DNA from: Bifidobacterium sp. ESL0800
GTDB taxonomy: Bacteria; Actinomycetota; Actinomycetes; Actinomycetales; Bifidobacteriaceae
DNA: 64,000 bases
Direction of reading: 5' to 3'
Assembly (NCBI RefSeq): GCF_029395355.1
Contig: NZ_CP113913.1
Location: 2,046,001 to 2,110,000, forward strand
Shown: positions 34,667-43,461 of the stretch, piece by piece
Numbering within the stretch: the first letter of the stretch is position 1
Layout of the letters: every line of letters begins with the position of its first letter
Notes under the pieces: generated by a model
Database searches by the model: none
Told to the model about the DNA's origin: nothing
Seen by the model: the letters and a program-made list of their open reading frames with translations, nothing else
Program-made: the position numbers and the translations under genes

Positions 34667-35728
34667 TTACGGCCGGGCGGTCCCGCGATTGATCACCGAA
34701 CCACGTTCGAGCAGCGTGCAGCGGATGCGTACCGGGTTCGGTGCGTCGAGCGCCGGGATCGCGGCGACGGTTTTCCTGTTGCTGGTCGGATCCAAATCAC
34801 GGCCTTCGATCATCGAGATCAGTTTGCGGGCGCCCCAATAGCCCATTTCGTAATGCGGCAATGCGATGGTGGTCGGCTGCGGCTCGAAGGTCTCCTTGAT
34901 GATGCGGTTGTTGTCGATGCCGACCACGGAAATGTCGTGGCCGACTTCGAGTCCGTGCTCAGCGGCGCACTGGTATACGTACCAGGTGCGGGCGTCGTTG
35001 AAGCAGAAGAAGGCATCTGGGCGTTCGCGCTCGAACAGCTCGGAGACGGCCTTGAGCGCAACGCCGTTATTGCCTACGCTGATGCTGAGTTTGGGGTCAA
35101 TGGGCAACCCGGCTTCTCTGAGGGCTTTTCTGTAGCCTTTCAGGCGCAGCGGTTCGGCGAGGAGATTTTCGTTGCAACCTATATAGGCTATGCGTTTGGC
35201 GCCGGATTTGATGAGGTATGTGGTGGCGTCGTAGCCCATGGCGACTTCGTCGGGAACGATGTACGGTACGCTTCCGTCCGATGACGTCGCGTCGATGAGG
35301 ACGGTGTGTTCGCGTGAAAGCGATTTGGGAACGGCTGACACTCTGTCATACATTTTGGCATACAGATAGCCGTCCACACCGTAGCGTTTGAGCGCGGCTA
35401 TTTCACTGGTTTCGCTGGCCTCGCCGTCCGTATTGACCAAAAGCATCATGTATCCCAGCTCGCTTGCGGCGTCCTGCGCTCCCAGGATCATTTCGCCGGC
35501 GTACGGGGTGGTGGCGATTTCCTCGCTGATGAAACCGACGGTATGGGTGCGGCTGGTGCGCAGGGAGCGGGCGAGGGGGTTGGGACGATAGCCCATTTTC
35601 TTCGCCGTTTTGCGGATATGTTCGGCAAGCTCCTTCTTGACGTGTCCGTTTTCGCGGTGGTTCAGTGCCATCGAGACGGCGGTCACCGATGCTCCGGCCT
35701 CTTTGGCTACCTCTTTGATCGTGGTCAT
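34667..35728 (-). CDS. LacI-family regulator of the sucrose locus
   Basis: 353 residues. HTH TTIKEVAKEAGASVTAVSMA (2-21), hinge NPLARSLRTSRTHTVGFI, sensor domain to the end. It lies upstream of, and on the same strand as, the permease and GH32 genes, a common order in bifidobacterial sucrose (scr/csc-type) clusters. Substrate assignment rests on these neighbours. It is a different subfamily from the three regulators at 1-13.5 kb. Confidence 0.92.
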   Translation of the reverse strand: MTTIKEVAKEAGASVTAVSMALNHRENGHVKKELAEHIRKTAKKMGYRPNPLARSLRTSRTHTVGFISEEIATTPYAGEMILGAQDAASELGYMMLLVNTDGEASETSEIAALKRYGVDGYLYAKMYDRVSAVPKSLSREHTVLIDATSSDGSVPYIVPDEVAMGYDATTYLIKSGAKRIAYIGCNENLLAEPLRLKGYRKALREAGLPIDPKLSISVGNNGVALKAVSELFERERPDAFFCFNDARTWYVYQCAAEHGLEVGHDISVVGIDNNRIIKETFEPQPTTIALPHYEMGYWGARKLISMIEGRDLDPTSNRKTVAAIPALDAPNPVRIRCTLLERGSVINRGTARP

Positions 35729-35837
35729 GATTTGTATAATAACGGTCGCCCATGATGCCGGAACGGTTGTGCACAGTTCTGTATATTCGTGGTGAATATT
35801 AAATAGATATAGAATGACGGAAATGAATCGGCGGGAA

Positions 35838-36602
35838 ATGAAGAAAGTAAATCAGGTATATAAAACGAATAAATCAGCGAAGGCCGTTTGGGGCGATTTG
35901 CTTGCGGTGATGGTGACGCTCGCGCTCGCGGTGAGCGTCGCTCCCGGCTCGGCGCTCGCCGATACCACCGCTACAGGTGGCCAGCAGGCCACGGCGGTGC
36001 TCGATACGTTGCCGGTCAAGGGGCGCGCGCCGAAAACCGGATACAAGCGTACGCAATTCGGGCGTGCCTGGGCCGACGTGGACCGCAACGGCTGCGACAC
36101 CCGCAACGACATTCTGGGGCGCGACCTTACCGGCAAGAAATTCAAGGCAGGGACCCGCGATTGCAAGGTGATGTCGGGCACGCTCGCCGACCCGTACACC
36201 GGCAAGACCATCTATTTCAAGCAGGGCAGGAAGACCTCGGCCAGGGTGCAGATCGACCACGTCGTCGCGCTTTCCAACGCCTGGCAGACCGGGGCGCAGA
36301 AGATCGGCGCCGGGCAGCGCAGGCAGATGGCCAACGACCCGTACAACCTGCTGGCCGTCGACGGGCCGAGCAACCAGCGCAAAAGCGACGGCGACGCGGC
36401 GACTTGGCTGCCGAAGAAAAAGTCGTACCGTTGCTCGTACGTTTCGCGGCAGATCGGCGTGAAGCACAAGTATGGCCTGTGGGTCACCAAGGCCGAAAAG
36501 GCCGCGATGCAGCGCGTGCTTGCCACCTGTCCGACGCAGACGGTGCCGACTGACAGCGGTCCGTTTGCGCGTGCCGCTGCGGCGTCAAAGGTTTTACCGT
36601 GA
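35838..36602 (+). CDS. Secreted HNH (DUF1524-like) nuclease
   Basis: About 254 residues; ATG 35838 has GGCGGGAA just before it, while ATG 35814 gives eight extra residues. A signal peptide (WGDLLAVMVTLALAVSVAPG) is followed by a domain with four cysteines (NGCDTRND, RDCKV, YRCSY, ATCP) and the HNH-type motifs RVQIDHVVALSNAW and DPYNLLAVDGPSNQRKSD. This is the exported DUF1524/HNH nuclease family of actinobacteria. Role is probably extracellular DNA degradation or nutrient acquisition (inference). It diverges from the LacI gene and is not in an operon. Confidence 0.87.
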   Translation: MKKVNQVYKTNKSAKAVWGDLLAVMVTLALAVSVAPGSALADTTATGGQQATAVLDTLPVKGRAPKTGYKRTQFGRAWADVDRNGCDTRNDILGRDLTGKKFKAGTRDCKVMSGTLADPYTGKTIYFKQGRKTSARVQIDHVVALSNAWQTGAQKIGAGQRRQMANDPYNLLAVDGPSNQRKSDGDAATWLPKKKSYRCSYVSRQIGVKHKYGLWVTKAEKAAMQRVLATCPTQTVPTDSGPFARAAAASKVLP

Positions 36603-36870
36603 TTATTAATACAATTACTATGCTTTTGTATGGATAGTGCGGTTTTCGGCGTGATGTGAGATTGTATACATCTTGACAAACGTTGATATTCCAACGATTT
36701 GACGTTTGCTAAACGTATGTCGGGAATGTATAATTCTATACATCGATTCAGCTCCGATGAAGGGGCAGGAACGATATGATAGCGATGTTTAAACGATTCC
36801 GGTTCAATGCTTTTGCAAAACCGCTGGTCGTTTATTCTTGCGTCATCTCACCGATATGAAAGGAACAGCT
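36603..36870. promoter_or_regulatory. Upstream region of the alcohol dehydrogenase
   Basis: Low-GC stretch with a spaced inverted repeat CAAACGT (36677-36683) / ACGTTTG (36702-36708) that could be an operator. No gene seen. Confidence 0.35.
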
Positions 36871-37920
36871 ATGAAAGCCGTTGTGTTTAAAGCGTATAAG
36901 ACATTCCCGTCGCTCGAGGAAGTCGAAAAGCCGACCCCAGGGCCGGGCGAGGTGCTGCTGAAGGTCGCCGGCGCTGGCTGCTGCCATTCCGACGTTTCCG
37001 TCTTCCGCGATTATGACGAGGTCACCGGCGCGCAGACCAAGCCGTCGTTCATCCTCGGCCATGAGACCTCCGGCTGGGTCGAAGAGGTCGGCACCGGCGT
37101 CACCGGCTTCAACAAGGGCGATGCCTACCTGGTCTACGGCCCCACCGGCTGCGGCCACTGCAAGCGCTGCGTCGCCGGCGAAGAGAACTACTGCGAGAAC
37201 ATGGCCACCAACAAGTCGCTGGCCATCGGTCTCGGACGTGACGGCGGCATGGCCGAATACATGGTCGTTCCCGCGCGCAACCTCGTGCCGCTGGGCGACG
37301 CCGACCCGATCGCCGCGGCTCCGCTCGCTGACGCCGCGCTGACTCCGTACCACGCCATCAAGGCTGCGCTGCCTCACCTGCAGGGCGGCGGCAAGTACGC
37401 GCTGGTCATCGGCCTGGGCGGCCTGGGCCAGATCGCCATCCAGATTTTGAAAGCCATCACCGGCGCCACCATCATCGCCACCGACATGAAGCCGGAAGCC
37501 ATGGCCAAGGCCGAGGAAAAGGGTGCCATCACCGTCAAGGGTGATGAGAACGAGGTCGAGAACATCCGCAAGATCACCGGAGGCCGTGGCGTTGACGCCG
37601 CCTTCGATTTCGTTGGCATCGCTCCGACCATCGCTGCTGCGCAGGCCGCTTCCGCCATCGATTCGCGCGTGACCATCGTGGGCATCGCCGGCGGCAAGGC
37701 TTCCTACGACTGGTACAGCAACCCGTGGCAGCAGGAGCTCACCAGCGTCTACTGGGGCTCCATGCCCGAGCTGCACGAGGTCGCCGCGCTCTATCGCGAA
37801 GGCCTGATCACCCCCGAGGTCGAGACCTATTCGATGGACAACGCGCTCGACGCCTACCACAAGCTGGTCGACGGCAAGCTCTCCAAGCGCGCCGTCGTGG
37901 TGCCTCACATGGGTGAGTGA
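36871..37920 (+). CDS. Zinc-dependent alcohol dehydrogenase, NAD(P)
   Basis: 349 residues from ATG 36871 (AAAGGA upstream). Catalytic zinc set C/H/E in CCHSDVS and ILGHETSG; a complete structural-zinc lobe CGHCKRCVAGEENYC; Rossmann motif GLGGLGQIAIQ. Resembles the broad aldehyde/alcohol dehydrogenase group (Rhodococcus-type ADH). Reduces acetaldehyde or larger aldehydes, or oxidises alcohols. Monocistronic. High GC at third codon positions, like housekeeping neighbours. Confidence 0.93.
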   Translation: MKAVVFKAYKTFPSLEEVEKPTPGPGEVLLKVAGAGCCHSDVSVFRDYDEVTGAQTKPSFILGHETSGWVEEVGTGVTGFNKGDAYLVYGPTGCGHCKRCVAGEENYCENMATNKSLAIGLGRDGGMAEYMVVPARNLVPLGDADPIAAAPLADAALTPYHAIKAALPHLQGGGKYALVIGLGGLGQIAIQILKAITGATIIATDMKPEAMAKAEEKGAITVKGDENEVENIRKITGGRGVDAAFDFVGIAPTIAAAQAASAIDSRVTIVGIAGGKASYDWYSNPWQQELTSVYWGSMPELHEVAALYREGLITPEVETYSMDNALDAYHKLVDGKLSKRAVVVPHMGE

Positions 37921-38109
37921 GCGACAGCGAAAAAAGCGAAAATAGTGAGTTAATCGGTCCTGACTGGATTTGATTGAGCGGGTGACGATGCGTTTGTACG
38001 GATGTATCGCCACCCGTTTTCGTAGTGTATGCGCGAAACGTAAAAAATGATTAATCGTAAAGCGAGATGTGCTTTTACAGAACTGTTAATATCCGGTAAA
38101 GGGGCCACT

Positions 38110-38280
38110 ATGGAAATGAACACCGAAATACAGGTTGAGACTGACCGGTAGCTCAGGGATGAGGCTTCGGAAATTCTGGAATCCATGGGACTTGATTTGG
38201 CTACAGCCGTCAATATGTTGCTTAAGCAGATTGTTAATACCCGAAGCCTTCCTTTTAAGCTCAAAGCACCTGAAGTGTGA
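38110..38280 (+). pseudogene. DinJ/RelB-family antitoxin with an in-frame stop
   Basis: ATG 38110 reads MEMNTEIQVETDR, then TAG (38149-38151), then LRDEASEILESMGLDLATAV and NMLLKQIVNTRSLPFKLK to a TGA at 38278. This is the RelB/DinJ ribbon-helix-helix layout, broken only by the nonsense codon at position 14. No toxin gene follows. A decayed YafQ toxin, the normal DinJ partner, is 13 kb away at 25131-25495. Confidence 0.8.
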
Positions 38281-38411
38281 TACCAAAGTCTGGCATAGAT
38301 TCATTTGTTAAGCGGAATGCGCCGGTGGCGAGCGGTGTTGATAGTGCGGACGATAGCTTATATATTGGGTGTAGCGGTACTGATAATTTTTCTTAAAAGT
38401 TGGGGGCAGAC

Positions 38412-38771
38412 ATGCTTTGGTCTTGGATGCATTTGGTTGTGGGCGTTGTGCTGATCGTCGCGGTGGCCGTGGGGCTGCTGGGGCCGGCGAGGATGACGAA
38501 GATCTGGGCGATGATCGCTCGCGTCTGCTATATCCTCATTATTCTGAGCGGAGTCTTTCTGATTGTGCACGCCTGGCCGCATATCACCGTGCTGCTGGTG
38601 GTCAAGATCATTCTTGCGGTCGCGCTGATCGCGCTCGCGGAAATCGGGTTTGCGAAGAAAAGCAAGGATACGGCATCGGCTGTGGCCATCTGGGTGCCGA
38701 TTGCGCTGGTCGTTGTGGTCATGGTGGTCGGCCTCATCGTCTCCCATGGTTTCCCGCTCGTCATGCTGTAA
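38412..38771 (+). CDS. DUF1516 (YisL-like) small membrane protein
   Basis: 119 residues from ATG 38412 (GGGGGCAGAC upstream). Four membrane helices: WMHLVVGVVLIVAVAVGLLG, ARVCYILIILSGVFLIVHAW, VVKIILAVALIALAEIGFAK and a last segment. The order H..R.CYILIILSG...VKIILA...E fits DUF1516/YisL. Function unknown. A second copy follows at 39119. Confidence 0.72.
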   Translation: MLWSWMHLVVGVVLIVAVAVGLLGPARMTKIWAMIARVCYILIILSGVFLIVHAWPHITVLLVVKIILAVALIALAEIGFAKKSKDTASAVAIWVPIALVVVVMVVGLIVSHGFPLVML

Positions 38772-39118
38772 AAGATGCGGCGGTTCCGGCTGTGCGCCTT
38801 GCTTGATGCTGGTGCGGCTGCGAATGCGGCTGTATGGAGGCGTATAAGGGCCGGAACGCTGATTGAACGAGGTTTCATTAAGTTGGAGCCTCGTTTTTGT
38901 TTGTCTGCCAGTCCGTCCATCTGATTGTCTGTTTGGTTGTTTACCTGATTTTTGCGACGGATTTGGTGAAAATGTATCTAAAAATCGGTAACGGAGACTG
39001 TTTTTCGTATATCTTTTCTTTAGAAGACATTGCCGACCGATCGTTGCTGATTGCATTATTGCGGTATCTGATTCGATTCGACAATGTGAGCAGGATGAGA
39101 GAACGAATCGGGGCTGTT
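38772..39118. other. Spacer between two DUF1516 paralogues
   Basis: About 350 bases. An in-frame extension of the second paralogue upstream to 38897 exists, but it has no conserved content. No hairpin or operator recognised. Confidence 0.4.
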
Positions 39119-39496
39119 ATGGTTGTTTGGCGTTGGATGCATATTGTCGCTGGCGTATTGGTGCTGCTCGCGCTGGTGGTAGGTGTGCTTGGGCCGGTCG
39201 GCATGGTCGAGGGTTGGGCGACGGTGGCACGGGTCTGTTACGTCGTGCTTATGGTGAGTGCCGTGCCGACCGTCCTCCACGCGTGGCGAGCCAATTGGCC
39301 GGCGACGATCGTCAAAATCGTTGCGGCGATTGGGCTCATCGGGATGTGCGAGGTCGCTTTCGCGCATCGGCTCCGTGGCGCTGCGCCGCTGCAGACGCTG
39401 TGGATGCCGCTGGTATTCGGCGTGCTGGTATTCGTGCTTGGCCTGTGGCTCGCGCGTGGCAAGCATCGCGGCACCGGTAAGCCGTCACGTCGCTAG
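39119..39496 (+). CDS. DUF1516 (YisL-like) small membrane protein, second copy
   Basis: About 125 residues from ATG 39119. Same pattern as the gene at 38412 (WRWMHIVAGVLVLLALVVGV; ARVCYVVLMVSA; VKIVAAIGLIGMCEVAFAHR), so a tandem duplication that has diverged. A basic tail (RGKHRGTGKPSRR) is specific to this copy. Function unknown. Confidence 0.7.
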   Translation: MVVWRWMHIVAGVLVLLALVVGVLGPVGMVEGWATVARVCYVVLMVSAVPTVLHAWRANWPATIVKIVAAIGLIGMCEVAFAHRLRGAAPLQTLWMPLVFGVLVFVLGLWLARGKHRGTGKPSRR

Positions 39497-39592
39497 CTGT
39501 TGCCGATTTATGGCGCAATCGGCTAGCCCGTATTTGCGACACGCAAAATATGATACGCAAATCGAGAAGTGACTGTATAATGAAGTTTTGTT

Positions 39593-39665
39593 GCCCCTCT
39601 GGCTCAATGGTTAGAGCAGCGTCCTTTTAAGTCGTGGGTTGTGGGTTCGAGTCCCACGGGGGGCA
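39593..39665 (+). tRNA. tRNA-Lys (UUU)
   Basis: A 73-base cloverleaf. Acceptor GCCCCTC pairs with GGGGGGC and ends in discriminator A; D-stem GCTC/GAGC; anticodon loop CTTTTAA giving TTT; T-arm GTGGG-TTCGAGT-CCCAC. One U-U mismatch in the anticodon stem. No encoded CCA. Confidence 0.93.
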
Positions 39666-39683
39666 CGAGCAAGGTATCGTCGT

Positions 39684-39706
39684 AAAGGCGGTGCCTTTTT
39701 TGTTTT
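39684..39706 (+). terminator. Terminator after tRNA-Lys
   Basis: AAAGGC-GGT-GCCTTT followed by TTTGTTTT. Confidence 0.7.
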
Positions 39707-39749
39707 AAGGGTTGCGAGATTTTAGCCGCTGACTCGCTTTCCGGAGTGG

Positions 39750-40079
39750 TCAAGCGCTGTGTTTGTTGAAATTGCCGAGCACGGCGTCGAGCAGTCCGGG
39801 GAAGGCCGTGTCGAATTCCGGGCGACGGAGACGGGCGCTCTGTTGGACGCCGTGATGGTCGCGCCAGACCAGGCCGGATTCGCGGAGCACTTTGAAATGG
39901 TGGGAGGCTGCGGTTTTGGTGATGCCCAGCGCGCGGTAGATATCGCCGCAATGCATCTCGCCGTTGGTGTCGAGCAGCGCGACGATGCGCAGCCGAAGCG
40001 GGTCGCTCAGGGCGAACATTGCTTGCGGTAGGGTGACGTCTTTCGGGTCGGTATGCAGCTGGTCTTTCATGGTTTCCAT
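39750..40079 (-). CDS. ArsR-family regulator
   Basis: About 109 residues, start at ATG 40079 (or 40070). Winged-helix: FALSDPLRLRIVALLDTNGE, CGDIYRALGITKTAASHHFK (recognition helix) and VLRESGLVWRDHHGVQQSAR. No metal-binding Cys motif on alpha-3, so it is more likely a metal-independent ArsR. Divergent from the CMD-family gene at 40157, 77 bases apart; it probably controls that gene. Confidence 0.9.
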   Translation of the reverse strand: METMKDQLHTDPKDVTLPQAMFALSDPLRLRIVALLDTNGEMHCGDIYRALGITKTAASHHFKVLRESGLVWRDHHGVQQSARLRRPEFDTAFPGLLDAVLGNFNKHSA

Positions 40080-40156
40080 GATACGATAATCATATTGGTT
40101 CAATAAACGTTGAACTAAATGAATGATGAATGTTGTGCAGATTAAAGAGGCCAGCA

Positions 40157-40504
40157 ATGATTGATCAAACCATCAACCAGGAAACGGATCGTTTTCTCGC
40201 CGCACGCGACGCGTATAAGGAAGCGAGCCCGCAGGTGGTCGGCGACTTTCTCGCCATGAAGCGCGACGCGTTGAAGCCGGGCGCGCTTGACGGCAAGACC
40301 AAGGCGCTGATCGCCGTACTGATGGGCGTATCGCGCGGCAGCGAACGATGCATCATGACGCACGTACGTGCCGCAGCCGATGCGGGCGTGACTCGTGATG
40401 AACTCATCGAAGGGCTCAACATGACCATCGTTTTCGGTGGCGCCCCTCAATACGGCTATGCCAGCTATGCTCTGAGTGCGTATGATACGTATGTAGCTCG
40501 GTGA
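40157..40504 (+). CDS. Carboxymuconolactone decarboxylase (CMD)/AhpD-like protein
   Basis: 115 residues from ATG 40157 (AAAGAGG upstream). The core KTKALIAVLMGVSRGSERCI then MTHVRAAADAGVTRDELIEG matches CMD-family proteins. The redox motif CxxCxxxH is reduced to SERCxxxH, with only one cysteine, so disulphide chemistry as in AhpD is unlikely. Divergent from an ArsR gene; probably induced by a stress or aromatic signal (inference). Confidence 0.88.
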   Translation: MIDQTINQETDRFLAARDAYKEASPQVVGDFLAMKRDALKPGALDGKTKALIAVLMGVSRGSERCIMTHVRAAADAGVTRDELIEGLNMTIVFGGAPQYGYASYALSAYDTYVAR

Positions 40505-40644
40505 ACTGGCAGATAGGGATTCCGGAAGTTGGCGCGGTGAAGTGACAAATGCGTTTTGTGCAGATGGGGGGCTATACTGTTGCTCCTTCACGTTATGTAT
40601 GACAATCAATAGGGCTCATAGCAACCAAGAAGTAAACTGAGGCC

Positions 40645-42519
40645 ATGCCTTGCACAACATTACTTGTAGGAAAAAATGCCAGCTACGACGGATCCACGCT
40701 CATTGCGCGCAATGACGACAGCGGCGGCGGGCGTTACGACCCGAAGCGGTTTGTCGCAGTGAGCCCGGCCGACCAGCCGCGGCATTATCGCAGCGTGCTG
40801 AGCCACGTCGAAATCGACCTGCCCGACGATCCGTGCGCTTACGTCATGGCACCCAACGCCTTGCGTAACCGAGGCATCCTCGCCGAAGCAGGTGTGAGCG
40901 AGCGCAACGTGGCGATGAGCGCCACCGAGACCATCGCCGTCAACGAACGCGTGCTTGGCGCCGATCCGATGGTCGAGTTGCATACCGTGCCCGCTGGGGG
41001 AGATAGCAAATCTGCTTCTGGCGCAGGTCGTAACGGCGTCAATGGCGCTGAGCCTGCACCGTCCGTCGATGCGCTGTGGGCGTCGATCGGCGAGCCTGAA
41101 CCCTACGACGCGGGTTGCGCCGATGACATCGCCAATCAAGGGCTGGACGTGTACCTTGCCCATGGTGGCGAGAGCCGGCTGCGGCCCGGCGGATTTGTGG
41201 GTGGTAAAGCCGCTGGCGAAAATCCTGCCGAAAGCGCGATTTCGGCCGACCCCAACCGCCGTGAGATTCCCGGCGGTATCGGCGAGGAAGACATTATTAC
41301 TTTGGTGCTGCCCTACGTGCACTCCGCACGCGAAGGTGTCATCCGTCTGGGCGGGTTGCTCGAACGTTACGGCACCTACGAGGCCAACGGCGTGAGTATT
41401 TCCGACGGCGACGAGGTGTGGTACCTCGAATCCATCGGCGGCCACCATTGGATTGCCCGTCGCGTGCCCGACGATTGCTATGCCGCCATCCCCAACCAGC
41501 TCGGTCTTGACCATTTCGACCTCGTGGAAGCGCTCGCCGAACCGAAGCCGGGCGAGGCGGATACCCGCGACTATCTCTGCTCGGCCGATCTGCGTGAGTT
41601 CATCGAGGCCAACCACCTCGACCGCAGCATGGACAGCTCCGAGGAGCATTGGCGCCATCTCAACCCGCGCAAGCTCTTCGGCACCTCCACGTTCCGCGAC
41701 CATATCTACAACACCCCGCGCGCCTGGTACATGCAGCGTTGCCTCAACCCTAGCGAGGACTGGGATTCGCCATCCGCCCGCTATACGCCGATTTCCGACG
41801 ACATCCCGTGGGCGCGCAGGCCGGAAAGCAAGGTCAGCATCGAGGACGTGAGCGTCGTGCTGAGCTCGCATTATCAGGACACCCCGTACGATCCGTATGG
41901 TCACGCGGGCACGCCGGCGACGCGCCACAGCTTCCGTCCGATCGGCATCAGCCGCACCGGCCATCTGGCGATCATGCAGATTCGCGGTTATTTGCCGGAG
42001 GCGGCGGCGAGCTACCAATCCGTGATGTGGCTGGCGTTCGGCTCGCAGCCCACAACCGCCAACGCGCCCTTCTATACCAACGTTTCGTGCACGCCCGCGT
42101 ATCTGCGTGACACCACCGGCGAAGTCTCCACCTCCGCGCTCTACTGGACCAACCGTCTCATCGCGGCGCTCGCCGATGCGCACTTCGACCTGACCGGCAG
42201 CGCCGTCGAGGCGTTCCGCGAGGACATCTTCTCGCACGGCCATCGTTTCGTCGCCGAGGCCGATGCGCGGCTTTTGCAGGCGGTGCGGAAAGCCGCGGCC
42301 GCGCCGGTTGATGGCCAAGAAGCGCAAACCGCTGAGCAGGCGCAATCGGTACTGGACGAACGGCAGACGGATGCGGTGCGTCCGATTATGGAAGCCGCGA
42401 ACCAGCGCATGGCCGACTATCTCGAGGCACGCAACAAGCAGTTGCTCGACAAGGTGCTCTACATTTCCAGCGAGCACATGCACAACGCTTTCGCCCTCTC
42501 CGACCGCCCGCAGCAATAA
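40645..42519 (+). CDS. C69-family dipeptidase with a long insertion
   Basis: 624 residues. Begins MPCTTLLVGKNASYDGSTLI; Cys3 would become the N-terminal nucleophile after processing, as in PepD-type C69 peptidases. Conserved ARNDDSGGGRYDPKR, GGIGEEDIITLVLPYVHSAR, RYGTYEANGVSISDGDEVWY-like block and FRPIGISRTGHLAIMQIRGY are present. Residues about 111-208 are an insertion (Gly/Ala/Ser-rich) between ADPMVE and GGIGEED that normal members lack. Cytoplasmic dipeptide hydrolysis. Monocistronic, closed by a strong hairpin. Confidence 0.92.
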   Translation: MPCTTLLVGKNASYDGSTLIARNDDSGGGRYDPKRFVAVSPADQPRHYRSVLSHVEIDLPDDPCAYVMAPNALRNRGILAEAGVSERNVAMSATETIAVNERVLGADPMVELHTVPAGGDSKSASGAGRNGVNGAEPAPSVDALWASIGEPEPYDAGCADDIANQGLDVYLAHGGESRLRPGGFVGGKAAGENPAESAISADPNRREIPGGIGEEDIITLVLPYVHSAREGVIRLGGLLERYGTYEANGVSISDGDEVWYLESIGGHHWIARRVPDDCYAAIPNQLGLDHFDLVEALAEPKPGEADTRDYLCSADLREFIEANHLDRSMDSSEEHWRHLNPRKLFGTSTFRDHIYNTPRAWYMQRCLNPSEDWDSPSARYTPISDDIPWARRPESKVSIEDVSVVLSSHYQDTPYDPYGHAGTPATRHSFRPIGISRTGHLAIMQIRGYLPEAAASYQSVMWLAFGSQPTTANAPFYTNVSCTPAYLRDTTGEVSTSALYWTNRLIAALADAHFDLTGSAVEAFREDIFSHGHRFVAEADARLLQAVRKAAAAPVDGQEAQTAEQAQSVLDERQTDAVRPIMEAANQRMADYLEARNKQLLDKVLYISSEHMHNAFALSDRPQQ

Positions 42520-42547
42520 CCTGCGGCAGGCAACAGTCGGAGGTAAC

Positions 42548-42605
42548 GTAAAAGGCGATAAGCCGTGGCGCGAAGGGAGACTTCGGCCGGCTTATCGCCT
42601 TTTAC
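42548..42605. terminator. Terminator between dipeptidase and MIF-like gene
   Basis: An 18-bp perfect stem (GTAAAAGGCGATAAGCCG, 42548-42565, with 42588-42605) serving convergent genes. Confidence 0.85.
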
Positions 42606-42649
42606 ACAATTCGTATTAGTGCGGTTTCGGCGCCGACGGATAAGAAAAA

Positions 42650-43003
42650 TCAGAAGTTGCCGCCGTTCCAGCCCCAGTCGCCGGTGGCCGTATAGCGGAT
42701 ATACGTGCGGTCTTCGGGCACGCCGAGCTCGTCGTGCAGCGCGGTCATGATCTGCTTCGACATTGATTCCCAAACCGAGCGGTCGACGCTGCCGGGCTCA
42801 CCCATGACGTTGACCTCGACGTAGGCCGCCGGCAAGTCGCAAGTCCCGCCGAAATAGATCGGCATGTTGTCCTCGAACGGGCACATCAGCCAGCTCTCGG
42901 TCTTTCCGGGGACGGCGGTGATGGCCTTGCCGTACGCGGCCTTCAGGGCCTCGCGCTGCTCGGGAGTGGTGGAAACGGAAACGTGGGTATGAATGACGGG
43001 CAT
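42650..43003 (-). CDS. MIF-like phenylpyruvate tautomerase
   Basis: 117 residues. Begins MPVIHTHVSVSTTPEQREAL, so Pro2 is available as the catalytic base. Contains ESWLMCPFEDNMPIYFGGTC and the C-terminal YIRYTATGDWGWNGGNF, matching bacterial macrophage-migration-inhibitory-factor homologues. Cytoplasmic trimer expected. Substrate uncertain (ketonase/enolase tautomerisation). Faces the dipeptidase gene. Confidence 0.88.
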   Translation of the reverse strand: MPVIHTHVSVSTTPEQREALKAAYGKAITAVPGKTESWLMCPFEDNMPIYFGGTCDLPAAYVEVNVMGEPGSVDRSVWESMSKQIMTALHDELGVPEDRTYIRYTATGDWGWNGGNF

Positions 43004-43110
43004 AATGGCTCCTTCGTTGTGCTTACAAATCCTTGTTTATTGCCACTGACATCTTACGGCGTACGTTGCGTCTGGCGCCGCTCTGATTCCATTTCTGTCA
43101 CGTGCGCATT

Positions 43111-43218
43111 GTTGCGTTTGTGACGCTTCTACGCTGATGAGCGTCACGTTTGCGATCGACCATTGCGGTCCCATTGCATGTGTGACGCTGAGGCGTTTGC
43201 TGGTGTCACGTTTGCGAT
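43111..43218. repeat. Two further REP-like palindromes
   Basis: Copy C, 43111-43156, and copy D, 43173-43218, share TGTGACGC and GTCACGTTTGCGAT arms with the elements at 32948-33058. They lie in the 458-base divergent gap between the MIF-like gene and the mevalonate gene. Confidence 0.65.
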
Positions 43219-43461
43219 CCCGTAGTTGCATTTGCGGCAAACAGGCGGCAATAATGTGGCGGTGGTGCGCAGATTATCGGGGTATTTGGTGCAGGTATGC
43301 CCGTGGCGCCCTACTTTGCTCCGGTTGTGCGTACATTTGGAATGTTGATACGGATTGATATATCGTGCTGTATTGAAAAATATCGCTTGATGATATTTGA
43401 GCAGGCCTATTCCAGCGCGCGGACGTAATCGACGAATCGTGAAGGGAAGGAACGGCAAACG

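Noticed and set aside
39750-40157. Extended ArsR start at 40157
   Set aside because: The upstream residues are hydrophobic and non-conserved, and they overlap the divergent promoter; ATG 40079 fits the family.
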